DNA of 64,000 bases from the NCBI GenBank assembly GCA_030765055.1, contig JAUKNK010000057.1:4100001-4164000 (forward strand). Reading direction: 5' to 3'. Below, one piece after another: positions 19,200-31,047 of the stretch (the first letter of the stretch is position 1; each line of letters begins with the position of its first letter). A model generated the notes under the pieces. The model was not told the origin of the DNA, did not search any database, and worked only from the letters and a program-made list of their open reading frames with translations. The position numbers and the translations under genes are program-made. Source of the stretch: Mantis religiosa (lineage: Eukaryota > Arthropoda > Insecta > Mantodea > Mantidae).

Positions 19200-21005
19200 C
19201 TGAAAACCTTAACGAAAGTACTGTCGCTGATTTGAGGCGGGCGGGCAACCAGAACAAATAGACGGGCAATGCACTGCGGAGATAAAAACTGACCGAAACG
19301 GTGGGGGGAATGAGACGGATTTCTCGAGAGCTGTCTTTGTTCTAGCCGTCTTGACTGAGAACGTTCCATGATGTGATTAGTCACAGTGAGTCAGTCGGTG
19401 TTTGGACGCGTGTGCGTGAACAGCTGTCATAGTAATCTTTACGGTCGATGACCTTGCAAGTTGTATTGTGTATGTGACGTAATTCTGGACTGCTGTGTAC
19501 GAAGTATGTTTCTATGGAAATAAAAAGCAAATTTTAGTGTTTGTAACCTGGACTTTTAATTTCACGAATCCTAAAGTCACAATTGATTTCAGGAGTGCAA
19601 CTTACCACCATGGAGGCTGCATTGAAAATATTCTACAGAAAGATAAAGAATTAAACACGGCTCGCGACACCCTAACAACGAAGACGGAAGCGGCAAACAG
19701 CAACCTGCCCATAGAGTTGGTCATAACAAATAAAAACCTGACCGCCGAGTTGAAAAAATAGACTGGGTATAACACCCTCTCTGCGAAGTTAGAGACGACG
19801 AATCACAATCTATCTGAAGTGAAGGTTGCAAACGAAGGCCTCGCCGCCAAATTTGAGAAGCAGTTGGCCGGCATAAAGGAGGACGTCACGGAGTAGGGTG
19901 AGCGCGTCGAAGACCTGGCGAGCGGTGTTAACAACCTGGAGGGAAAGGTCGACACGAACACTAAGTGGAGGACATTGTCCGCAGAAGGGTGAAATGTTTG
20001 GTCGACGCGCCGGGACGCGACACAACTTCTGCGCACGTCAAATCACCGAAGTATAACGGCACGTCCACGTTCGAACTCTTCTGCCAATTCGAACACGGTG
20101 GCCAAGCACAAGTGGTCACCAGGAGAGGAGGCCGCACAGCTAATAACCAGCCTCCAGAGAGGGGCCGCAGAAGTCCTTAACGCAGTCCATACAGTGGTGG
20201 CGCACAAGCACATCTAAAAGGCCCTTGGAGAACCGCTTCGGGAACCACCATTTGACCGCAGCCTAACGCAGCCAACTGAATTAAGGACGCGGCAATCAGG
20301 GGAGACGCTGCATGGGTTCACCCTGGCAATTGAACAGCTGGCCAGCAAAGCTTTGGTCGACCTCCCACCGGAATTTGTGTCTCGGAAAGTGGCATGCACG
20401 TTTGTTGATGGTGCAGGAAACGTCGTAATACATCAGCTCCTAACGGTAGCACTGAGGATGGAGGCGGCTACTGCAGCGTCGACAACAAGGGGTATCCGCT
20501 ACACTGGAGACAGAAGACCAGCCGAGGGACTTCGGCGAAGACCAAGTGGCGTGTTTTTGGGGTATTGACAGCCGGGACTTCTGGAGAGAGACTGCGCACA
20601 CTAGGGAGAGCAGCCGAAAAACGACTAAAGGCCGTAGTGGCGAGGGGCACTTCGGCATCATCACCACCATACCCTTGAGTGATACTGCGCGTCGTCTACG
20701 CCTCATCGCGTACGGTTGAGTTAGAGGGACGCCCTGCCACGTGCTCGTACACACCACGGCAGCCGTGACCATTATCAGACCTGACATGGCAAAGGGTTTG
20801 CCATCGAGGAAACCGAGCCGACCATACCAGCTTGTGACGGCTTTGGGCGACACCTTGCCCGTCGAGAGGAGGCCCTGCTGCAATTGACGCTGGCACGGAG
20901 TTCGTGCGTCAGTGGCTGTTCGTCGCGGAGGTGGTTGAAGAGATGATTCTGGGACTGGAATCCCTCAGGAGCCACGAAGCGACGGTGACACTCCAGCAAA
21001 GGTAA
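19200..21005 (+). mobile_element. Ty3/gypsy retrotransposon remnant (family B): LTR and gag-protease part
   Basis: About 19200-19585 resembles an LTR ending in GGACTTTTAATTTCACGAA...GTCACA; the same end occurs in the solo LTR at 27811 and the copy at 61880. It is followed by broken gag (coiled-coil start near 19610, conserved PPEFVSRKVACTF near 20365, VALRMEAATAAS near 20445) and protease fragments (TRPDMAKGLP-like region about 20790; LESLRSHEATVTL near 20960). It stops abruptly near 21005 with no polymerase. Many stop codons: an old, dead copy. Confidence 0.75.
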
Positions 21006-21139
21006 AAACTGAAGGTAACCACAGTGAAGCAGTAGAAAAATTACAACAAAATATAATTCTTATAATATTTATTGTAAAAGTATTTAGTTTCAGACATTTC
21101 TAACACATCCTTTTTCCGTTGAATATCTTCATAAATAGC

Positions 21140-21810
21140 TTAATCACATCATTTCTGAGTTATGAAAAGTTATTCTACCAGTAGCATGAACAAGTTGAGC
21201 CCAGTAATGTAGTTGTATTGGTAGTGCTGTCTTCTTCAGTATATAAGTATATCTTGTGAAAATTCCATCACATACTTCAACATTAACTGACTTTTTGTTT
21301 CGATAGCTTTTGCAGGTTGCCGTGGATCGAGTCACTGTTTTGAGGCTTCAGCATTTTGGTAATATAATCATTTTTCATCATAAATGACAATTCTGCTAAC
21401 GTATCTTTCATCCATGATATTATGGATAAACTGAGGACAGACATCCGCTCTACATTCAGCCTGTTGAGGTGTCAGATAATGAGGTACAGATCTCCAGCTT
21501 CTTGATGATTTTTCAAGTGTCTTAACGTGGCCATGTAAGGTATCGTATGATGCATCTAGTTCTTCTGAAATGCTAAGGATACTTTTTATGGATTTTCTCG
21601 TAAATCTTGGTGTTTATCCTCAATATTGCATACGTTAGGTCTTCCAGAACATGGTAAATCTGTAGTGTTTTGGTGTTCATTGTTGAAACGTTGGAACAAT
21701 GGTTGTGCCACACGCTGTCTAATGACATCTTCTCCAAGCAAGCAGAATGAGACTTCAATGACATCACATAGCAACCAAGTCTTGGAAGATGTGACAGTCA
21801 CTTAATACCA
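21140..21810 (-). mobile_element. Mariner transposase remnant, minus strand
   Basis: Minus-strand frames give the helix-turn-helix end and linker (NTTDLPCSGRPNVCNIEDK, about 21600-21690) and then CRADVCPQFI, DERYVSRIVIYDEK (about 21390) with the first catalytic Asp, and LDPRQPAKA (about 21320). These are mariner-family landmarks in the right order. Stops break every frame and the C-terminal catalytic part is missing. Confidence 0.65.
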
Positions 21811-22082
21811 GCTGTATTCCCATGGCACTGTGTTTGATTTAAATAATGGAGTAAACCTTAAAGCAAATATCAAATACAGAGATATCATGTCACAGAGGTG
21901 AGGTGAGTATTGTGGAAGAGCAGTTTACAAAATACAAACTAAACATAATAGTTACCAACATAGCAATTTATTTTATTTATATCTAATATCTGACATTGCT
22001 TGATCTTTATCCATGACAGCTTAATCAGATTAAGACATTTAATATTGGTACAGTATCTCAGTAATTTAGAGCCAAACAAAAT

Positions 22083-23010
22083 GCCTTGGGCATTTAACAA
22101 ATTTAAAAAAAAAATTATAATTATAATATTAAATTAGCCCCAAAAACTAACTTCAGTCTTAAGAATCTACTCAAAAAACCTTTAAGCAACACTATTGATA
22201 AATTAAAATTATCTGGAATATATAAAATACCATGTAACAATTGTGAAGCATATTATATTGGAAGAACTAACAGAAATCTAAAAACCCGTCAGGCGGAACA
22301 CTTGAGAAATATAAAACTAAAACGAATAGAAAAATCTGCAGTTGCCAATCATTTCTGGAAACAAAACCATGAAATTGGCCAAAGTATACAATTATTAAAA
22401 CATGTACAAACACTTAATGAACTAGATATTTGGGAAAGAAATTTACATCCTAAATAGTGAAACAGAAAACATATTGAATTTTGAGATACCATCATTAAAC
22501 AGTGTTCTACAATTTATTAAAAAAGCTAAAAAAGCAAACACCGATGTTGTTGAAACCATCAATTTAAAGAACATAGACCCAGCTGAAATTAATCCATACT
22601 TCAACCAATCTAGTTTACTCCAGAAACAGATGAGTGAGGAAGTACATCTCCCACAGACAACGAGTAACCTAGATATTGTTCCAGAGATTGAGATGGAAGA
22701 TGAAATTCATCTGCCACCACAGGCCAACAGTTCAACTTATTCACATCCAGAGAGGAAGCGGCTCCAACCAGTTAACATCACAGATGACAATCAGCCTTCT
22801 GTGCCCAGTCACAGTGTTCCAGTCCCAGACGTTGGTATTACAAATCAGACGACAATCAACAGGAGTAAAACGTTTCTTGGAAGTTTTGGCTCTTCTCATC
22901 CTCAGTAGTTGGTGGGCATTCAGTGAAGATGGTCTAAAGCAGACTGAAAAGCGCTTATGGAGAACTGGTGGACATCTTATCTGAGTGAGTAATCTTAAAA
23001 ATTGCATGAC
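22083..23010 (+). mobile_element. Penelope-like element, 5'-truncated tandem copy (pLTR-like)
   Basis: Nearly identical to 25038-25985. It encodes the end of the Penelope polyprotein with a GIY-YIG endonuclease: SGIYKIPCNNCEAYYIGRTN (about 22212) and AVANHFW...HEIGQS. A further frame (22474-22908) carries an acidic, Pro-rich region. The copy stands head to tail with the longer copy downstream, the partial tandem arrangement that is usual for Penelope-like elements. Confidence 0.85.
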
Positions 23011-23328
23011 AACTGCTCATATTTTATATAAAATATATCTCACTTTTAACACTAGACAAGTCTTCTTCAAAACATACAAGCTAGATGACTTACAAGTAAT
23101 TCTTATGGCATACTATCTTATTACAACTACTAGAACATGGATGCTACAAATTTTAACTCTCAACATCATTTCTATAAAAGAAAGTTGAAATTTTATGAAA
23201 TATTACAAATTAAGTAGAGATATACTTTAGCAGATATTCACTTTCTTAACTAGTGTTTAATTAATAACGTTACTCCAGTTTTTGTAAGAAAATATATTAA
23301 ATACAGGAAGAATTGCACCCAACAAAAA

Positions 23329-25407
23329 ATGGCAGAGAAAATGGTAATTAAAACAGAAAAATTGTTACATTACAAAAAGCTCAATCAAATTAATATGCAG
23401 CTTTATCAACTTCACATGCAATTAACTCAAACTTTGGGGCCTGCGCTTTGGAATAATTTTGAAAATCTACTCTATGTTCATCTAAATAAAGTGATGAAAA
23501 TTAAACATACACGTTTGAAACATAAGTTGTTCATATTAAAAGTTCAGCCATCTTATATTCCAAAAATCAAGAATAACAATAATAAAGCAGTAATTAATTT
23601 ATCTGATCAACCTCTGAGTACAGAAGAATTAGGCTTGTTAAATAAAACATTGAAGACTTGTGTAGCTTTCTCAGAAGATATAAAATACTTTATAGCAGAT
23701 ATTGAATTAAATATTAAAACTGTTCCTGTGCAAGAAAGAGATAATGTTAGATCTCAATGTACAAAAGTTCTTCAAACATTAAAACATAGTAAATACACAT
23801 TTCCAGCATTGAAGATAATTAAACATTTAAATAATAAATCTATCACATTTGTAAAAGCAGATAAAGGTAATCAAATTGTTTTACTTAACAAAAATGACTA
23901 TGAAGATAGAGTTATGCAACTACTTTAAAACCTGACTATTCAGAAACAGAAAAAACCCATTGAAAGCCAACATAAGAACTGTTAACAAAGTTATGAATGA
24001 AGCTAATTGTTTTGATTTAACTCATAAACAAAGATTAAAGGTCAGTAATCCAACACTACAACGGATTTACTGCCTTCCAAAAACTCACAAAAAAGATAAC
24101 AGTATGCGACCTATTATCAATAACATAGGTTCGCCATGTTACTTATTGGCAAAATGGGTTTCAAAAAAGTTTTCATCTATAAAAGAATTTGAAAGTAGAA
24201 GCATTAAGAATTCTCTTGAACTTACAGAATATATTAAGAATATTACAATCAGTGTTAGTGACATTTTAGTATCTTTCGATGTCACTTCTTTGTTCACAAA
24301 CGTCCCAACTTGAAAGATTTCTTCACTACTACAAGAGTGGCTTACTTCAATTTATATTAATGAAGCTGAGATTCATGATCTACTAACTTGTACTACCAGT
24401 TGTATTGACCAGGATACCTTCACATGCAATGGAAGATTATACACTCAAACACATGGTTTAGCTATGGGTAACCCATTATCTCCATTCTTAGCTGACTTAT
24501 ATATGAGCAACTTAGAAATCCAAGTAATGTCTACTCACTCAAACATATTTAAAGTATGGTATAGATATGTAGATGTATTTTCTCCATCATACCCAAAGAT
24601 AAAATTAATGAAGCCTTAGAAATTCTCAACAATCAAGATGAATCTATAAAATTCACTATGGAAATAGAAGATCAGGGATTCCTACCTTTTTTGGATTTAA
24701 ACATTTTCAACTATCATAATAAATTGAATTTTGGTATTCATAGGAAAAATACACATGTGGATAATTATATCAAAGCTAATAACTATAACCCAACATCACA
24801 TCAATTTCAGTATTCCATTGTTTAATCCACAGACTTATAAATGTACCTATGCTTGAACCTGAATATCAACTAGAATACCAACATATTTTACATGTTGCCA
24901 AAATCAATGGCTTTAAAGAATCAAGCATACTTAAAATAATTAATGAACATGTACACAAAAATCACATAAGTTCATTTACTACTTTAAATAAACCAGAAAC
25001 TGCTGTTATGTATAAGAAGTTCACCTATCACCCTTGGGCATTTAACAAATTTAAAAGAATTTTTCAAAATTATAATATTAAATTAGCCCCAAAAAATAAC
25101 GTCAGTCCTAAGAATCTACTCAAAAAACCTTTAAGCAACACTATTGGATAAATTAAAATTATCTGGAATATATAAAATACCATGTAACAATTGTAAAGCA
25201 TATTATATTGGAAGAACTAAGAGAAATCTAAAAACCTGTCAGGCGGAACACTTGAGAAATGTAAAACTTAAACAAATAGAAAAATCTGCAGTTGCCAGTC
25301 ATTTCTGGAAACACAATCATGAAATTGCCCAAAGTATGCAATTATTAAAACATGTGCACACAGTTAATGAACTAGATATTTGGGAAAAAAATTTACATCC
25401 TAAATAG
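23329..25407 (+). pseudogene. Penelope-like reverse transcriptase with GIY-YIG endonuclease, broken
   Basis: Penelope enzymes have a telomerase-like reverse transcriptase followed by a GIY-YIG nuclease. Seen in order: N-terminal helical region (23329-23928), FVKADKGNQIVLLNKNDY (about 23850), RIYCLPKTHKKDNSMRPI (about 24064), LVSFDVTSLFTNVP (about 24270), GLAMGNPLSPFLADLYM (about 24455), then YVDV where the active-site Asp pair should be (about 24568), and SGIYKIPCNNCKAYYIGRTK (about 25159). Breaks: stops at 23926 and 24311, further stops near 24615 and 24823, and one extra G near 25146 splitting the nuclease. The YVDV change alone would inactivate it. Confidence 0.9.
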
Positions 25408-25985
25408 TGAAACAGAAAACATATTGAATTTTGAGATACCATCATTAAACAGTGTTCTACAATTTATTAAAAAAGCTAAAAAAAGCCAACACCGATGTTG
25501 TTAAAACCATCAATTTAAGGAACATAGACCCAGCTGAAATTAATCCATACTTCAACCAATCTAGTTTACTCCAGAAACAGATGAGTGAGGAAGTACATCT
25601 CCCACAGACAACGAGTAACCTAGATATTGTTCCAGAGATTGAGATGGAAGATGAAATTCATCTGCCACCACAGGCCAACAGTTCAACTTATTCACATCCA
25701 GAGAGGAAGCGGCTCCAACCAGTTAACATCACAGATGACAATCAGTCTTCTGTGCCCAGTCACAGTGTTCCTGTCCCAGACGTTGGTATTACAAATCAGA
25801 CGACAAACAAACCAGATGACAATCAACAGGAGTAAAAAGTTTTTTGGAAGGTTTGGCTCTTCTCATCCTCAGTAGTTGGTCGCAGTCACTGAAGATGGTC
25901 TAAAGCAGACCGAAAAGCGCTTATGGAGAACTGGTGGACATCTTATCTGAGTGAGTAATCTTAAAAATTGCATCACAACTACTCA
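25038..25985 (+). repeat. 3' portion of the long Penelope copy, direct repeat of 22083-23010
   Basis: Direct repeat carrying the nuclease and the acidic downstream frame. The two copies differ by scattered substitutions and by small indels, such as the extra G near 25146 and a short insertion near 25810. The repeat ends just before a TA-rich stretch and the splice acceptor at 26022. Confidence 0.85.
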
Positions 25986-26022
25986 TATTATATATATATA
26001 TAATGTGTTTCTTTCTTCACAG

Positions 26023-26474
26023 ATTTGTTTCTGAAAATAAGAACTTCATTTGAGTCAACAGGTTTTTGAAATGGATAATAAACTAGGAATACAAAAGGAG
26101 GATCTCCTCACAGATGGCATAACCTCACAGAATGAGGGAGACTTCTTTCAGAAGGTTGTTTCTATGAAGACAAGTACTGATATTGTACTTCTGGATACTG
26201 ATGGTGACATGACATTCAAACAGAAATTAAATCAGAGACTTCTTTTATCAAACAACTTGTAAAGCAGATTAAGACTGAAACAGCTATATGGACTAACAAC
26301 TGCAAGATGAATAGAACCAATGAAGTTGAACAGGATGAGGGAGAATTAGTTCCAGAGAATCCTGAAATGATGGATAAGAAACACAAACGTGATCATTAAA
26401 TGTATAACAAAATAGAAATTAAAGAACCTTCGCAGTTGGAAACAGAAACATCATCAGTTTGTGATAATACTAAG
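26023..26474 (+). pseudogene. 5' coding exon of zinc-finger gene, plus-strand copy (frameshifted)
   Basis: Flanked by a polypyrimidine tract with CACAG (acceptor, to 26022) and AAG/GTAAGT (donor at 26475). It is clearly related over its full length, including both splice sites and the leader, to the exon on the minus strand at 58017-58472. The ATG at 26071 (MDNKLGIQKEDLLTDGI) starts an acidic region with SUMO-like I/VKEE motifs. A one-base loss near 26215 relative to the other copy stops the frame at 26262. It lies upstream of the zinc-finger exon at 29359 and presumably belongs to the same gene. Confidence 0.65.
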
Positions 26475-27810
26475 GTAAGTTATCTAGAAGTCTATTGTAG
26501 TTAGAGAAATGCTTGGTAATAATCATCCCAATATATTCTGTGCTATTGTAGAATGCTAAAATCTACTACACAAATGAATGGCAAATCACGTCAAGTATTC
26601 ACAGACAACAGATAACCTAGCTATAAACATAGTTGATACTAGATATGATTGTACCTGCATGTCACAATTAGAGTAACTTGTTATGTGCATGTATATAACT
26701 TTAAGTCGTTGAGTTAGATAAATATGCAAGTGGATGCTAAAATGTGTTCCAGACACAACAAGGCTTACATTGTTTTTATATGAAGTAAATACTAATGGTG
26801 TAATCCAACAATATAATTTCGGGGCCTGTAAGTCGAGGTCCAACTGAGGAGATATCCCTGACGTTTTATCTGTAAGTGCTTTGGACATCTTCAGAGAGAG
26901 AGTGACGACTACTGGCTGTGACAACTACAGTATCCTGTTTTCTTCCCAAGTAGCGGAAGAGTGAGGTTATGGACTAATGCCAACTTCATTGAGAATGTAG
27001 AGTTTCAAGTTTAGCTGTTCCCTATTTAGTACTACCTACAAAAAAACCTACGCATTCCAGTATTCGGGTAAGGAAGTGTTGTTATTACACATCTGCATAC
27101 GAAACCGGCTCATTACTGTCTACTAAAAGTGACCTATCCTAAACAACATGTGGACAATGGACTACTCATAAGTGACCCTTGTAATCCAAGTGTCATTTTC
27201 TCTCTTTACACCTTGGGATCTCTGCTTGCAATTTGCATTGAGATTGCCTGTTTAGTTTCTGCACTTGTATATTTAATCATTATCCTCTATATTTTTTATA
27301 ACTTTGCTTAATTCATATTGTGGTATCTATCCGTCCTTAAATATGCATTTAATATGACTTTTGCTGTTATTATTCCAATGTTATGCCTAACAGGGACGGT
27401 ATCATATGCCCCTCTAATAATTTAGAACAGGGATTTTATATTAAAAGTCACTTCCTAAATTCTCAGAATATCCCATCATTGTGTGAGCTGGTTGGTGTAT
27501 GCATATATGTATAGTGTGGTATGCGTCGTCGGTAGTGAACGAGTGGAGATAATTACATATTAACTTATATAATACATTATATATAGTACGCAAACACAAT
27601 ATTGCTTAAAACTATTACCAGAAAACCCAACACCCTATAATTTATGAATATTATTTAACCACATTCCTCATTCATATTTTTTTAATTTAGACAAATGTTG
27701 TAGTCTTCTCTAGCGAACGTTTAATCATTTCACTCACTCACTCACTACACCACAAAACTGCAGTGTCCTGGATTTCCAGTTCTCTTAATGTCACATCTGT
27801 CTATAATTAT
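26475..27810. other. Intron of the zinc-finger gene; nothing further recognised
   Basis: AT-rich, no convincing coding region, no recognised transposon. Short ORFs here are what chance would give. Confidence 0.5.
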
Positions 27811-28287
27811 TGTGACTTTGTGGGTTCGTGAAATGAAAAGTCCAGTTACACCACTCAAAAATATTATTTATTTTCACCGACTTACAGTTAAACTCTTGCC
27901 AATTACACAGAATTAAGTAATGCACACAATTACGATTCACCAGTTCGTCCGTTACAATTTCACTTGCACTCGTAATTACGTACAGTCCTCCGATGCACTC
28001 ACACAGTCTTAGCGTCGTACACTAGCACGTCAAGCACTGACTGACTGACTGAATCCTCTTGCCCGGCGTGTTGCTTATATAGGGTCAGCTGGCCGATATG
28101 GAAGGTTCTAGATTAGAAGAAATATCCCGTAAGTTCGAGAACACAGGTGGAAAAGAAAGAGGTGGCGCAGTGATGTTTTTTACCAGCCACCCCTTTTTAC
28201 CGCTATAAGACAAACGAGGTTGGCGTGGCGAACGCCGACCATCTCCTGCTTGCCCGCTCTATAGGGTGTTCCAACGTTCGGGTGACA
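27811..28287 (-). mobile_element. Solo LTR of gypsy family B
   Basis: On the minus strand it begins TGTCACCCGAACG and ends in GTCACA, 477 bp. Its 3' end (GGACTTTTCATTTCACGAAC) matches the LTR ends at 19545-19585 and 61885-61920. A CTATATAAGC box lies at about 28072-28081, followed by a CAGTCAGTCAGT initiator-like region and an AATAAATAA signal near the end. No internal sequence flanks it, which fits loss by recombination between two LTRs. The flanks (TTAT / ATAT) do not form a clean duplication. Confidence 0.75.
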
Positions 28288-28629
28288 ATATACATTCGTT
28301 CTACTCTATGTTTGTGTTTTTACATTTTATTTATCACTACACACCAGCATTCAAGTATCTACATTTACATCTTATTCTTATCATTTTAGCATTTGCTCGC
28401 AAATTGATGACCTCTTCAATTACACTACTACCTCATTAATATTCCTAGAATTCCACCTACTTTGTTCATAATTCTTTTCTTATGGGGAATTAAGTCAAAA
28501 CAATGGTGTCAACAACAATTGAATTTCACACACTTTGTTACAACCTTGTTTGCATCCATTATCACGCAGGTGTAACACTATCGTCTTTTTCGTGCATGTT
28601 ATACAAAGATAAGTTACCCTAATATTATG

Positions 28630-29231
28630 GAATTAGCATGTTTTATCTCTCCATTGTTTGTGGAAAAGACTGAAACGAGTCCAATTTGCAACCAAACACA
28701 GAAAGATACTGCAAGCAGTACACATTGCCTTTGTTCTGCCAGAGCTGCCTGGTCTCTGGTATTTCTGCCAGTCTTTTATATCTGCAAATGCATGCATATG
28801 ACAACTTTTGACTTACGTAAACTTTCATGGGATAGAGGAACAGCTACTTTGTTTTTCTTTAGCGTTGCTACTATAGCTTGGACATCACTAACATCTCCCC
28901 TTTCTCCAAGTTCTTCTGTTGCCTTGTATAATAGAATGTCGCCAGAGATAAGTTTGTATTTTCTTAGGTGTGGTCTTTGATTTTAAGACGTTCCCCTCCA
29001 ATTTTGGTCCTTCCTCAACTGCAACCAGGTATTTGAAGCAGCCATATCACACAAATGTAGAATTGCTCGAATAGTCCATTTCTTTGTTCTGCATTTCATT
29101 GGGCAGTAAGACATCATTTGGTCACAGAAGTTGACCCCGCCCATGAGATAGTTATACTCCTGCCCTATTTGAGGTCTTGTAACTTCAATGCATGTCTTCT
29201 TTTTCTTAATATATATGCTCTTCTCTGCCAT
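28630..29231 (-). mobile_element. PiggyBac-type transposase C-terminal remnant
   Basis: The frame 28983-29231 reads IEVTRPQIGQEYNYLMGGVN followed by FCDQMMSYCPMKCRTKKW, the end of the DDE core of piggyBac transposases (MGGVNFCDQ). Continuing at lower coordinates after shifts, a cysteine-rich end appears (CSLC...CTAC...LCL...FH, about 28670-28750), matching the C-terminal zinc-binding domain. The N-terminal half is absent. It lies in the intron of the plus-strand zinc-finger gene. Confidence 0.75.
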
Positions 29232-29358
29232 CTGCTGGAGAATTTATACAAGTTACAGTACATGATACCGTACCGTCTGTCTCAGGGGGATATAGTAAGG
29301 AACCATGAATCCATAGTTGTCACTTATTTTTGTGCATGTACTGACATTCTGTTTTCAG

Positions 29359-31047
29359 GGTTTCTCAAGATTCAGCTGATGGTGCTGTTATTAGCCAATC
29401 GCAATTCCTCTGTGATGAAATCCAGGCAAGTTACACAAGCTTATATTATGGAAAGAATCATATTGAACTTGAATATCAAAAAACTTATGTTTCACAAATC
29501 CTAACGGCAAAGGAAACTGTTCACTCTGAAAAATATGAGAAAAGCAGTGATGAGGGTGATATGCACATACAGACCTTATATATGAAACCCAAAGGTTTGG
29601 GTAATGTGGGTAAAACAGTACAACAGTGTAGCATTTGTGCTAGGACATTTATTCGTCCGTCAAATTTGAAAGTACATCTTCTCATACATGAGAGCAAGAA
29701 ACCATACCATTGTGAAGTATATAATAACAGCTTTAATCCGTTGTCACCTTTGAACACTCAGCAGTTAAATCATGAAGGTAAGAAGCCGCACCAATGTAAA
29801 GTAAGTGATGAGAGCTTTACTCCGTTGTCAACTTTGAACACTCAGCAGTTAAATCATGAAGGTAAGAAGCCGCACCAATGTGAAGTAAGTGATGAGAGCT
29901 TTACTCAGTTGTCAACTTTGAACACTCAGCAGTTAAATCATGAAGGTAAGAAGCCGCACCAATGTGAAGTAAGTGATGAGAGCTTTACTCCGTTGTAAAC
30001 TTTGAACACTCAGCAGTTAAATCATGAAGGTAAGAAGTCACACCAATGTAAAGTGATGAGAGCTTTACTCAGTTGTCGGTCAACTTTGAACACTCAGCGG
30101 TTAAACCATGAAGGTAAGAAGTCACACCAATGTAAAGTAAGTGATGAGAGCTTTACTCAGTTGTCAACTTTGAACACTCAGCAGTTAAATCATGAAGGTA
30201 AGAAGTCACACCAATGTAATGTAAGTGATGAGAGCTTTACTCCGTTGTCAACTTTGAACACTCAGCAGTTAAATCATGAAGGTAAGAAGTCACACCAATG
30301 TAAAGTGATGAGAGCTTTACTCAGTTGTCAACTTTGAACACTCAGCGGTTAAACCATGAAGGTAAGAAGTCACACCAATGTAAAGTAAGTGATGAGAGCT
30401 TTACTCAGTTGTCAACTTTGAACACTCAGCAGTTAAATCATGAAGGTAAGAAGTCACACCAATGTAATGTAAGTGATGAGAGCTTTACTCCGTTGTCAAC
30501 TTTCAACACTCAGCAGTTAAATCATGAAGGTAAGAAGCCGCACCAATGTAAAGTAAGTGATGAGAGCTTTACTCAGTTGTCAAATTTGAACACCCATCAC
30601 TTAATTCATGAAGGTAAGAATCAACACCAATGTAAAGTATGTTATAAGAGCTTTGCTCGTTTGTCAAATTTGATAGGACATCAGTTAATTCATGAACGTA
30701 AGAAGCCACGCTCATATAAAATGTTTGACAAAAGGTTTACTCAGCTGTCACATTGGAAGAAACATCAGTTAAACCATCAAGGTATGATGTCACACCAATG
30801 CAAAGTTTGTGATAAGACCTTTACTCGGTTGTCACATTTGAAACGCCACAATTTAATTCATGAATGTAAGAATCCACAACAATTTAAAGTTTGTGACAAG
30901 AGTTTTACTCAGTTGCCATATTTGAAAACACCTAATTTAGTTCATGAAGGTAGGACACACCAGTGTAAAATTTGTGATGAGAGGTTTACTCAGCTGTCAC
31001 ATTTGAAAAAACATAATTTAATTCAGGTAGGTAAGAAGACACACTAA
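29359..31047 (+). pseudogene. C2H2 zinc-finger exon with expanded degenerate finger array
   Basis: The acceptor GTTTTCAG precedes an open frame that leads into one canonical finger (CSIC...HLLIH, about 29625-29690). Then come about ten units of 84 bp reading CKVSDESFTxLSTLNTQQLNHEGKKxHQ, in which the second Cys is Ser and the first His is Gln. The downstream fingers become canonical again (CKVC...H...H near 30630 and 30800). A TAA at about 29996 and a 4-bp loss near 30306 break the frame; another 4-bp loss at 30053 is compensated by a 4-bp gain in the same unit. Normal proteins of this type bind DNA, but the expanded units should not hold zinc properly. Confidence 0.8.

Noticed and set aside
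29760..30590. CRISPR-like array
   Set aside because: The 84-bp units are contiguous coding repeats of zinc-finger type without spacers, in a eukaryotic context.
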